A DNA stretch of 64,000 nucleotides, from the NCBI RefSeq assembly GCF_019703515.2, contig NC_059356.1:26403197-26467196 (forward strand), read 5' to 3'. Under the pieces are notes generated by a model. That model was not told the DNA's origin. It did no database searches and saw only the letters and a program-made list of their open reading frames with translations. Made by a program: the position numbers and the translations under genes. Source of the DNA: Myxocyprinus asiaticus. Lineage: Eukaryota; Chordata; Actinopteri; Cypriniformes; Catostomidae. Shown piece after piece: positions 25,936 through 35,973 of this stretch; position 1 is the first letter of the stretch, and every line of letters begins with the position of its first letter.

Positions 25936-25936
25936 A

Positions 25937-26143
25937 TTAGTTACTGTAGACTTTGTCAGTTTGAACCAGTCTGGCCATTCTCTGCTGACCTCTCTCATCA
26001 ACATGGCTTCTCCATCCACAGAACTGCCGCTCACTGGATGTTTTTTGTTTTTGGCACCATTCTGAGTAAATTCTAGAGACTGTTGTGTGTGAAAATCCCA
26101 GGAGATCAGCAGTTACAGAAATACCAAACTCAAACCAACCCAT
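25937..26143 (-). pseudogene. Tc1-like transposase N-terminal fragment
   Basis: The minus frame reads LLGFSHTTVSRIYSEWCQK and then DERGQQRMARLVQ. This is a helix-turn-helix followed by the linker typical of Tc1/mariner transposases. Only about 65 residues survive, with no catalytic region. The inverted arm at 26246-26429 carries the same sequence on the plus strand with further damage. Confidence 0.75.
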
Positions 26144-26574
26144 TTGGCATTAACAATTATGCCACAGTCCAAATCACTGAGATCAAATTTTTTCCCCATT
26201 CTGATGGTTGATGTGAACATTAACTGAAGCTCCTGACCCATTGAGTATTTCTGAAACTGCTGATCTCCTGGGATTTTCACACACAACAGTCTCTAGAATT
26301 TACTCCGAATGGTGCCAAAAACAAAAAAACATCCGGTGAGCGGCAGTTCTGCAGATGGAGAAGCCATGTTGATGAGAGAGGTCAACAGAGAATGGCCAGA
26401 CTGGTTTGAACTGACAAAGTCTCAGTAACTCAGATAACCGCACTGTACAATTGTGGTGAGAAGAATAGCATCTCAGAATGCTATTCTGAGATGCGGGTTG
26501 GCGCTGTTTTGGCGGCATGTGGGGGACCTACACAATATTAGGCAGGTGGTTTTAATGTTGTGGCTGATCGGTGT
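25940..26574. mobile_element. Foldback Tc1/mariner-like element fragment
   Basis: The arms 25941-26126 and 26246-26429 are inverted copies of about 180 bp separated by about 120 bp. Both carry transposase-derived sequence. The right side runs on to a terminal repeat whose inverse begins 'tacaccgatcagccacaac' and continues 'attaaaaccacctgcctaat', a terminus I recognise as widespread in fish. The left terminus is missing. The right end stops 15 bp before MITE copy 3. Confidence 0.8.
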
Positions 26575-26589
26575 ATTTATATATATATA

Positions 26590-27135
26590 CACTACCGGTC
26601 AAAACTTTTGAAACACTTGATTGAAATGTTTCTCATGATCTTACAATTTTTTTTATCTGAAGGTATGCTTAAATGTTTGAAATTAGTTTTGTAGACAAAA
26701 ATATAATTGTGCCACAATTTAAATTTATTTAATTATAAAACTAAAATGTAATAATAAAAAAAAAAAAAAAAAAAAAGAAAAAGTTTTTGAAATTGATGAC
26801 TTGGACCAAATAATAAAGAAAATCAGCCAATAAGTGCCCAACATAGATGGGAACTCCTTCAATACTGTTTAAAAAGCATCCCAGGGTGATACCTCAAGAA
26901 GTTGATTGAGAAAATGTCAAGAGTACATTTCTGCAAATTCTAGGCAAAGTGTGACTACTTTGAAGATGCTAAAATATAACACAGTTTTGATTTATTTTGG
27001 ATTTTGTTTAGTCACAACATAATTCCCATAGTTCCATTTATGTTATCCATCATTTTGATGACTTTACTATTATTCTAAATGTGAAAAAAAATTATAATAA
27101 AGAATGAGTAAGTGTTTCAAAACTTTTGACTGGTA

Positions 27136-27139
<4 letters not shown>
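26590..27139 (+). mobile_element. Tc1/mariner-type MITE, copy 3
   Basis: It begins CACTACCGGTCAAAACTTTT and ends 'aaaacttttgactggtagtg'. The interior follows copy 1 closely ('gatgacttggaccaaataataaagaaaatcagcc', 'agcatcccagggtgatacctcaag'). It contains an internal A-run (26756-26777) and is flanked on the right by a (TA)n run at 27141-27173. Confidence 0.9.

Positions 27140-27140
<1 letters not shown>

Positions 27141-27173
<33 letters not shown>
27141..27173. repeat. (TA)n microsatellite
   Basis: About 14 TA units abut the right end of MITE copy 3. Confidence 0.95.
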
Positions 27174-27534
27174 CAAGTAATGTATTGTCTTTTTAAATAT
27201 AATATACAACTTCACAGTAAGGCAATTTATACTTTTTACTTCTAAAAACATATTTTACAGTAAACTGGCATGCATTGTCTCTTAAAATATGATAAAACAT
27301 TTTCATCGTATGTTAAGGTAATGTACCAATTATTGGGGTTTAACTGTAGCTTTTTACTGAAGCTATAACATTCTTTTTCTGTTAAAATTGCTATACCATT
27401 GTTTACAGTTTGGTGTTTGCAGATGATCGATTGACCAGGTCAATCACTTGCTTACAAGACTGTAAGCTCCATTTTCAGCCAGGCACTCTGCCAAATCCCA
27501 GAAGCTACAGGACTGTGACACTTACCTACATGAA

Positions 27535-27535
<1 letters not shown>

Positions 27536-27575
<40 letters not shown>

Positions 27576-27580
27576 TACAC
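27536..27580. repeat. (CA)n microsatellite
   Basis: About 17 CA units are followed by 'atacatacac'. Confidence 0.95.
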
Positions 27581-27936
27581 ATCTCAACCACCTAACAGAC
27601 TTCAGTTTATTTAGTGACTCAACTCTATACACTGCAGTGGTCAAGCGATGACTCTGTTGTCTCCAGTGCAGGAGTCAGATGCAGTGCCATGAAGCAGTGC
27701 ACTGTAGACAGCCTGAGCGAGTATCAGCCACAGATCAGTGCTGATGAGGAGTGTGTGTGAATGATAACTGTGGATCATGCAGGAGGATTTGTGTTTGGAC
27801 CTGTGCTTGTCAATTACTCAAGAAGAGAGTCAGAGAGAAATTGAAAGTCATGGAAGAAAGAAATAACAAGCAAGGCTGCATTTGATTAATTGTGTGGATG
27901 TGTGTGTGTGTGTGTGTGTTTTCATGTGCATTTGTT

Positions 27937-28090
27937 AAAGGGAGAGTTCACCCAAAAAATGAAAATTCACTCACCCTTATGTTGTTCTAAAACCTGTTTG
28001 ACTTTCCTTTTTCAGTGGAACACATAATGAGATGTTTTGATTTATGAATTCATGATTCATTCCTTCTTTTTTCAAGTGACACTCATGGTC
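27937..28090. mobile_element. Left half of the inverted-repeat MITE (137-1913 family)
   Basis: 'aaagggagagttcacccaaaaaatgaaaattcactcaccc' followed by 'ttatgttgttctaaaacctgtttgact' matches the left terminal region of the family. No right terminus is seen downstream. Confidence 0.65.
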
Positions 28091-28439
28091 CTTCATACAT
28101 ATGCACTCTTATGAATCTTCTGATTTATCTGGCCGCTTGGTCAAAGGACAGAGGTCTTTGGCCTGTAGTAGTTGACAGATTGTTTCAAACAGCTAACATG
28201 GGTCTGGTAAGCAGGAATAACTGTCTAACTCCACAAATCAGCTCCAAGCCTACAACCACACATGTACATATAGCATTGTGTGTGTTTACAAAAAAGGAAG
28301 ATATTGTCCACATCATTTTTACAACTATAACCATGGTTATTGAGATGAAATATCCAACTATTTTCACCAAATATTCAGATTCTGCCAAAATATCAGTGCT
28401 TTGTTGTCAGGTATGAGTCAATTCTATAAGCCAAAGTTG

Positions 28440-28770
28440 TTCAGTTTGTCACACCCAGCAGAGACTTGCCCCTTTGAATGATATGGGTTGCCAAGGAAAC
28501 AGGCTCATTTTTAGGTAAATGACTCTACTTGGCACTCGACAAAAGTGCAATTAGCTCGCCAGTGGCATGAGTCGAAGCACAATTAAAACCCAGAGGAGAT
28601 TTGATGGAGCAAAGAGGATCATGGGTATCTGACAGCTTGCTTGTTCTTAATCTCTTTGTTGCAGGAGGGTCCCTCTTTGTGTAGTTCCCTCTCAAGACAT
28701 GCAGAAAGGAGGATATGGCTTTAATTATGCAGTTTGATCTAAAATAGTCTGCAAAGAGCACTTTCGGGCT
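28440..28770. promoter_or_regulatory. Possible enhancer-like conserved block with RFX X-box
   Basis: The block is GC-richer than its surroundings, unique in the window and has no sustained frame. It contains GTTGCCAAGGAAAC at 28487-28500, one base off the palindromic RFX X-box half-site pattern, plus 'gcaattagctc', 'cacaattaaaac' and 'ctttaattatgc' homeodomain-like cores. The reading is inference from motif content. Confidence 0.33.
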
Positions 28771-28982
28771 TTACCTTTTTAAATAATGACTTCTGAAAGA
28801 AATTTAATTTTTGAAGGCTCTGTGTCTACATGCATTTTTATATCATAAATGTTGTCATTTTCTCTTTATTTTTCTTCCTACAATTCCTGTTTTGACTTTT
28901 GATTTCTTGAGCCTCCTATTTTTTCTTCTCTTTTGATGTTTTCACACAACTTTTCCACTATTTGTTTGGTCTTATACTAAAA

Positions 28983-29515
28983 TGGTTCTCAACTGGTTTT
29001 GCTTTGGACATCAAGAGGTGACTAAGCACAGTACCAAAATTGTTTATCATACAAAATTTCAAACAAAATGTCCTAAAAATCAAACATTGACATGTATTAA
29101 TATTACCATGAATAGCACAGACCCAACAATATGCAACATGATGCATAGAAAAACTGACAATTTTTATGAAAGGATTAACAACAGCAGAAAAGCAAATTAC
29201 CAGCCAAACACAAACACTGTTATTGTATTACTATTAGTCATATTACCAAGTGACAGCTGAATTTGCTTAAAAATACCATAGAGTTTGATTGGACACACCG
29301 CATTTGAAATCAACAACAAAAGATATAGGAAGTGTTTTCTCCCTTTTAAAAGTAAATACACCTATTTTCTTTTGTTTTCTTAACTATACACAATTATAAA
29401 GTTGCATTTTTTATTTGTTTAGCATTGTTGTTGTTTTTTCCTGCTGTACACAACCCTATCAGAACAAAACTGGGACCCATTTTTGGGTTGCACACCACCA
29501 GTTGAAAACCACTGC
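28983..29515. mobile_element. hAT-like MITE with 'ggttctcaactgg' ends
   Basis: It starts 'ggttctcaactggttttgc' and ends with the inverse 'ccagttgaaaaccactg'. These 'guttctcaac'-type ends are typical of non-autonomous hAT elements in fish. No exact 8-bp flanking duplication was found. A short 92-codon frame inside is not considered coding. Confidence 0.55.
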
Positions 29516-29704
29516 TCTTATATTTACCTTACATTGTGTATCTGCAATTTTGCCTATGTGGAACAAGTCTTTAAAGTATGAACAGCTGATTTTCACCACT
29601 TTAACTACTGGAATTGTGGTGTATACAAGTCGACCAGTGTCAGAAATAAATGTTTACTTTAAAGGGCAATATATGCCCTCCTGGATTTGATTTTCAGGGG
29701 CATG

Positions 29705-29755
29705 TTTTATTATTTATTTATTTATTTATTTTTATTTATTTATTTATTTTTTATG
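29705..29755. repeat. (TTTA)n microsatellite
   Basis: About eleven TTTA units with one interruption, flanked by the inverted pair 'atatgccctc' (about 29670) and 'gagggcatat' (about 29755). Confidence 0.9.
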
Positions 29756-29967
29756 AGGGCATATTTTTCTAACCATTTAAAACATAAGCATCTGTTTATG
29801 TCAAATATGTTAAATTAATCAATTAATTACTACAATTTCTCAACTGGAGATTTTATTACTTTTTAATAAACTAACTAATTTGTTATGTCATAATATGCAT
29901 AACTATTATTATAATAAAATATTAAGAAGTGTATCAGATGTTTTGCCCCCACATTTTTAATTGGCAG

Positions 29968-30049
29968 ATGCTATTTGCATCCTAGTGCAAATAATGGTAT
30001 ATGCTATTTACACCCCAGTGCAAATAGTGTCAGATACTATTTGCACCCA
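29968..30049. repeat. 33-bp tandem repeat, 2.5 copies
   Basis: Units start at 29968, 30001 and 30034 with exact 33-bp spacing. Each begins AT(G/A)CTATTT(G/A)CA and carries the inverse TGCAAATA about 16 bp later, so each unit can form a small hairpin and the first contains an octamer-like ATTTGCAT. Confidence 0.85.
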
Positions 30050-30598
30050 TATTTAAGTACTAACATACAGTATATGGGCATCACTTCAGCATGTTAATTG
30101 TGTTTATTTAGAGGCCCACAGACACACCATTAACCCCTACCCCTAAATCTAACCTTAACCTTACCTTAGAAAAATAACCTTGGTTTTTCTACATTAACCA
30201 TAGTTTCACCATAGTATTTTGTACAGTAACCACAAAATTAAATATGTTTACTATATTTCTACAAAATTACTATACTAACACCATGGATAATTGCATTAAA
30301 ACTATGGTTTCTGTTACTATAATATTACTATATTAATGCAGTGATTAAATCTACACACAAGTGATGCCGAACCACGGGAACGAGTGAGATCAACAGACCC
30401 CGCCTCCGGATCAAACACTTCTCTGCATACCCTGACATTCACCATGACCAAATCACTTCGATTAAATCAACATTTATATTCATTTTTGTCTATTATTTTA
30501 ACTAGTATTAAAATAAATATTATCAACAGCATTTGTAGCATAATGATGATTACCACAGTAACTAATTTAGACCAGTCCCTTGTTAAAGCAAAAATCAC
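30050..30598. other. No gene; short repeated 'accatgg/accatag' runs
   Basis: 30190-30330 carries several copies of 'accatagt'/'actatggtt'-like sequence on both strands, resembling an old MITE. Nothing is coding. Confidence 0.4.
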
Positions 30599-31080
30599 GG
30601 TTACAGCAAGATACTTACAATAGAAGTGAATGGGGCCAGTTCATAAATGTTAAAATGCACAAAATGTAAACATTATACATGTTAACATGATTTTAATCTG
30701 ATAAAATCTCTGTTCAACATTATTTTTGTGCGATAAAATTGCTTAAAGGGGTCACGGGTGTGGCATTGTCATGGCAACAAAGTTGCAATATTGGATATAA
30801 CTTTACACAGATAAGGGTAGTAAATGATTTGATCATATTAAACTCATTTTAATGCATATAATGTTCATGTTTTGTGGCTTTACTTATATAACAGTGTGTA
30901 TTTTAATGTTTATGTACAGGCCCCATTAAATTTCATTGGAAGTGCCTTACTGTAACTGCGATTTTTGCATTTTTTTTTAAATAAATGAGAAATGAGTCTA
31001 AATTATTTTTTTTTTTAGTAATCAACATTATGCCCAAATGTTGTCGATTGAGCCTAACTTGTTTTGAACTCAGAATATTT
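30599..31080. mobile_element. MITE family B, copy 2
   Basis: The left arm GTTACAGCAAGATACTTACA (from 30599) and the right arm (inverse of 30918-30958, reading GTTACAGTAAGGCACTTCCA) pair over about 41 bp. The interior shares 'ggcaacaaagttgcaatattggatataactttacacag' with 23280-23555. Homology continues to 31080 beyond the right arm, so the full element is larger than the paired core. Confidence 0.75.
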
Positions 31081-32087
31081 CTTTAACTTCTGACCCTGGA
31101 GTCAACGTAGTGACATATTACCAAATATTCATAGAGGATTTGAGTGTAGCGTATGTATTGAAATGAGATGGTTCAGCAAACACAAGACGATTGTATTTAA
31201 TGATGCTGATGTCAGGAACAGCAGTAAACGGGGGAGGGCTTCATTCAGCATGATGAACACTGTCTCTGCAAAAACGTACTGTTGTCAGTTTTCTCACAAA
31301 GGTTTATTTTTATTTTTTATTTTCATCTCTCTTGAAGTAGGAAGAATGAGGGAGGCAATTAGAAAACAAAACAAAGCCAGAAAAAAAGACCTTTAGAAGT
31401 CTCCAGAGTCCTGATTAGAAAGAAGTTTCACAGACAGTCCTGTTACTACTGAAGACACCTCTGCCCACACACATACAGTATGCTACAAAACCATCACAGA
31501 CAAGAGCACAAACGATCTGAATTCATCTCGTAATATACCTCGTTACTTATATAATATGGAACGTGTTTTTTGAGTCACTGTTCAACAATTTTCACACACT
31601 ACTGTAAAAGCCTCAGTTGCTTCAGGTAAGTGTTCATAAGGGAGAAACTACTTAGTATAACACAATTATGCTTGTTTTAGACATTATCTTATTTTCAGTT
31701 CCCATGATGGTGAAAGCCTAGTAGCAAAAGATCTGAGCTGCACACAACAATAAATAAATGAAGAGATTGGAGGTTCAGTACCAAAGTAAGTGTGAATGTG
31801 AATCATTAACTACAGAGTGTCTTTTTGTCACCATTGTACTCAAGTGAAAGGCACTTAACTCCAGGTTTTAGTCAGAGGATTGACTCTCCCTTTTAGGTGC
31901 ATAATTTCAGGCTCCTAGATCTTCTAAATCACAAATGGTCATATTGTCTCATATACGTCCTCAATATGGATCTAAGCATAGTTCAAAAATGTTTTTGTCT
32001 TATGAATGAAGACAATAGTTTCAGGCATTTTGACCTATTTATGGAGGATGGTATAAAGGTGATCCAAACATCACTGTAAACCACTAG
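31081..32087. other. No gene recognised
   Basis: The DNA is AT-rich with no repeat end, splice-bounded frame or known motif. Confidence 0.4.
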
Positions 32088-32414
32088 AGGGCTTTTCACA
32101 CATGAAATCATTAACCCTGGGTTATTTTAAACCCTGTGTAAACAGAATCCCGGGTTATCCTGTTTCTTGTTTCACACGGTTCATACTTTACCCTGAATTA
32201 ATAATTAATCTTGGTATTCATGTTCCTTTGTTTCACACTGTACATTCGTAAACCCCGGGTTAACCTGCTCCGCAGCAGGGTTTCATAACCCCGGGTAAAA
32301 AGCGGTGCTAACCCCCTTTCAAAATTACAAGTGTGAAACTTTGCTTTACCTGTAGTTAGAAAGCGGGGTTTAGAATGAAGATAACCCGGGGTTAAGGGCA
32401 GTGTGAAAAGCCCT
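32088..32414. mobile_element. 327-bp MITE with AGGGCTTTTCACAC ends
   Basis: AGGGCTTTTCACAC at 32088-32101 is matched by its perfect inverse GTGTGAAAAGCCCT at 32401-32414. The interior holds five versions of the palindrome AACCC(C)GGGTT and repeated 'tttcacac'/'gtgtgaaa' blocks, so most of it can self-pair. No target duplication is evident. Confidence 0.85.
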
Positions 32415-34636
32415 AATGATTTCCGTAACATTTCCATCACACAACTGTTGTCTTGTTTCATGATGCATGTAGTTGTAGAGTTATTTTAAAAAATTAAATA
32501 CATGCTGTAAATGTAAATGAACACACCACAAACCACTAGTGACCCTCCTCATTGTCTTATGAAACCTTTTTGAATGAGTGGGACTGAGGGAAAATTGTAT
32601 AACTGGAGTTTTGCACTAAGCCAAACAGCTTGTCAGCAGAAGACGCCAATGACATAGCAATTTAAATAGAATCAAGGGCATAGTAACCATTATAAATGAT
32701 GCCCCCCTCACTTTTTTAAATAACTCAACTCAAAATATTCTCATAAATGGATATATTTCTGAGCCCACATATTTTTATGTGGGCTGGTATGAAGAGTGAC
32801 ATTGTAATGCATATTTATCTTAAGATTTTTGTCAAATTAATTGTTAAATTACACAGTAATTTGATTAAAAACTGTGGAGACTGTGAATCAGAATCAAGAC
32901 AAATGATTTTTACAGTCACTAGAAAAGAGAAAAACTTCACTTAATAGCGATTACCATAATAACATTAGCGTTAGTGAACAGAGCTATTTATAACGTCTCA
33001 TAACACTCATTTTGTGAACTGTTTATTTACTATCGCTTTCACTATGACTTGAATCAATACATAAATTAATTAACTTTCAGTTATTAGCTTTAATTTGCCT
33101 GGGAACAAATGTAGGTGGCGTTGCAGATGTTACAGTATATGTTCATTTGGGAATGAGGGCTGACACAGTTTAATCCATAACATGCTCTTCTACAGATTTA
33201 TTTAAAGATTTATTTATTTATTTATTCTAAAGAAAGAAAAACATTGTGTGTATCCTCTCTGGGTAAAACTATTAAAAATGACCCGGTAACAACGTGTTTT
33301 ACATTGTTTTGATTATTTTGTTAAAATCCCGCTTAAAAGTACTCAAACACACATTACTTCCTTAGGATGTCATTGGTAAATAGCAAATGCGTGTCAGAGT
33401 AAAGGCGGAAGGGCAACTGTTGCTAAGACAGGATTGGTCAGAAGCGCTTTTAAGGTGGGGCTTAGCGAAAGATCAGTTCCATTGGCTAGCGCTCACATGT
33501 CATCCTCCATGTTTCGATTCAGCAAAACAGTTTGGGTGAAAGCAGGCAACGTGAATAAAATTGAGCACACAGACTGCCAGGCATTAGCACAACATACACT
33601 GAGCTGTTCACAATATGCAGTTGTAAGGCTGGCACCAGAATGTCTACACCCAAAAGGCTCTGTGAGAGCCAACGTCATAAAACTCTCACACAGTAGAGCA
33701 TCTCCACCTGAGACAACACATCCTACGGATTAAGGAGCATAAAATGCAAATCTCAATCACATCTGCCCCCCTCTCTTACATACCTCACCTCAGGTCATTT
33801 TAGAGTCACCAAAAACTAAGTTATGACTTATCCTGTTCTGTAATGTAAAAGGTTTTCTGATCATACATGTTTGGTATCATTCAAGAGGTCTCAGTGCAAC
33901 TGGTAAAATGGTCTCATTCCCTTTCAGAAAAGTCAAATCACAAGTAAGATTTAAGAACTTAGTAAAATACTGTATTCAATCTGGGACATGCCCCTCCCAA
34001 GTCTCTTACAGGGACCAGATTCTGTATGCAGATTAGGTGCATTCTTTGTAAACATCAAATGACCTACTCAATCACAAGTTTCAAAGGTCTACCTTCAAAC
34101 CTCTAAATTGTAAACCAAATCCTGAATAACATCAAACACACACATCTGAAATAACAATAGAATTGTTTGGTATTTAAGGAGCGATGACAAAGGAATCAGG
34201 GTCTCTGTAGCCAGATGACGCACACAGAAAACATTGTGTGTCGTTTTTTAAATCTACCAGGTATACAATTTGAATTTCTTATGTTTGGTAAATATTTGAA
34301 TGGAATGTTGAAATAACAAATGCAGTCTAGAAAAGAGAATTACTAAAAATAATAAGATACAAAACTTAAATTCAGAGCATAGATACATCAATGATTTTTT
34401 TCATAATTGGAGTCAGATGAAATAAAGAAAATAATTAATGATAAGATTAATAAAACATGGAACTCAAATCAAATAATCAAAGTATTATTTAATGCGCACG
34501 ATAAGACAGAACACGCAGGAGACCTTCAGCCACGCCATTGGATACCGCCATTGGACCAATAGGTGGACCCTACCCAGTCTACCTGAGACATTAGCAAAAA
34601 GAGAAGTAATCTTTGACCATTGTACGTTAATGTTGA
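32415..34636. other. No gene recognised
   Basis: 33360-33740 is GC-richer and open in two overlapping frames of 99 and 61 codons without recognisable content. The rest is AT-rich. Confidence 0.4.
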
Positions 34637-34711
34637 GCGAAATTGGTAAACGAATTTGGTGTGCTGTCCATGTTTGAGTTGAATCTCGAATCAAAACAGA
34701 GCTCGTAGATT
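34637..34711 (-). repeat. Split direct repeat B2
   Basis: About 75 bp matching 35749-35823 in the same orientation with about ten differences; the shared core is 'tgctgtccatgtttgagttgaatctcgaatcaaaa'. Confidence 0.85.
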
Positions 34712-34748
34712 CCTCCCATGTACGTGGAACTATGGACTGGCTAAAGGT

Positions 34749-35577
34749 TAGGGCTGCCCCCTAATAGTCGACCAAACGTTAGTTGATGAGAAGAGTCTTG
34801 ATCGACCAAGTTTTGATTGGTCGTTGGTTGCAGAAAAAAAACTCCACAGGAAGTGGCGAAGTCAATCAGTCAGTGACGGACAGACATGATAATTTACATG
34901 ACTGGTCCATGCGGTAATTAATTATGCCGGGCAGGAAATCCAAAGTGTGGGATCATTTCGAGAGGATAAAAGAATGACCCCAAGAAGGTGACATGCAAAT
35001 TCTGCAGGCAAACATTCAACTATCATTCATCGACCTCAAACAAGGCTTATCATTTGAAACATGTAAGCAGCCTAATGTTAGCCACTTAGCATGGCCACTC
35101 GCTCTAACGTTAGATGACCTAGATAAATATGCGCTATTAGGCTTATCCAAGTGTTTGAGGGGAGTAGGGAAGCTAAATTAGTACATTGCTTACTGCATGT
35201 TTAACTTAATGTGCATTTCTCTCTATAAATTAACTAAATGTTCAGACAGTCTCCTTGCTGGTTTTTCCAACACATTCAGAATCATTACTGCTTTTGCCGG
35301 TGTCGCTGCAGCTCACTTCGTGCGTGCGCTTGTAAAATTTTTCTTTTAAAGGCTCATTATACTTTAGGTTTAGTATTTCTCTGTAATGTAGAACAGTGTT
35401 AGCAACGCTACTTATAACATTCTTTCTCAGACCTGGAACTCAAACCATTTTCTGATGCCCCCCAAAAAAATATATATTTAAGAAATTAAATTAATATCAT
35501 GAACGTGCTAGTCGACTAATGGCTTAAACTAACGACTACTAGTCGACTAGGAATATCTTTGGTCAGGGGCAGCCCTA
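34749..35577 (+). mobile_element. Internally deleted hAT (ZBED-type) with perfect 8-bp target duplication
   Basis: The element starts TAGGGCTGCCCC and ends GGGGCAGCCCTA. It is flanked on both sides by CTAAAGGT (34741-34748 and 35578-35585). The subterminal 'agtcgac' motifs also recur inverted ('ctagtcgacta'). An octamer duplication and these termini define a hAT. It is 829 bp, too short for a transposase, and retains only one BED-finger exon. It inserted between A2 and B2 of the recombinase element, so it is younger than that element. Confidence 0.95.
34924..35065 (+). pseudogene. BED zinc-finger exon of a hAT transposase (ZBED-like)
   Basis: An ATG at 34924 opens a frame reading MPGRKSKVWDHFERIKE and then a stop. 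A one-base shift restores NDPKKVTCKFCRQTFNYH and then NKAYHLKHV. This is a BED finger: aromatic 'VWDHF' start, Cys-x2-Cys, and His-x3-His. BED fingers bind the transposon ends or, in domesticated ZBED proteins, host DNA. The exon ends at a donor-like CATGTAAG (about 35060-35067), consistent with a spliced 5' exon. The remaining exons are deleted. The frameshift makes this copy non-functional. Confidence 0.8.
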
Positions 35578-35612
35578 CTAAAGGTGAAGATGGGGAGGAG
35601 GAGGGAAAGACA

Positions 35613-35719
35613 TCATAGGAGAGGTAGGCGAGCTACAGTTTATTTAGCACTTGAACATGATTAATTAATGAGATTATATGAACAAGCTCCTCCCGAACTT
35701 GCATTAGGAACTTCAATTC
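35613..35719 (-). repeat. Split direct repeat A2
   Basis: It matches 40055-40147 in direct orientation across about 93 bp, with one 13-bp insertion ('gagattatatgaa') whose inverse lies at 35733-35744. Confidence 0.85.
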
Positions 35720-35748
35720 ATGAGTTCACTTGATCATATAATCTTAGA

Positions 35749-35823
35749 GCAAAAATGGTAAGCGAATTTGATGTGCTGTCCATGTTTGAGTTGAATCTCG
35801 AATCAAAAGAGAGCTCTTAGAGT
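35749..35823 (-). repeat. Split direct repeat B1
   Basis: It is the direct partner of 34637-34711, adjoining A2 as expected for a B1-A2-B2 cluster. Confidence 0.85.
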
Positions 35824-35973
35824 CCCTCAAAATTAATTAGAAGACAGCTCGCCTTGAACGGACTTCGAGAGGAAAGATGAAAATAGGAGTTTGGGAATAT
35901 TAAATCCCCCCAAGAACGAGCTGGGAGACCATGGACGTGGGATAACCCGAGGAGGATCGATAATAGCAAGAAC

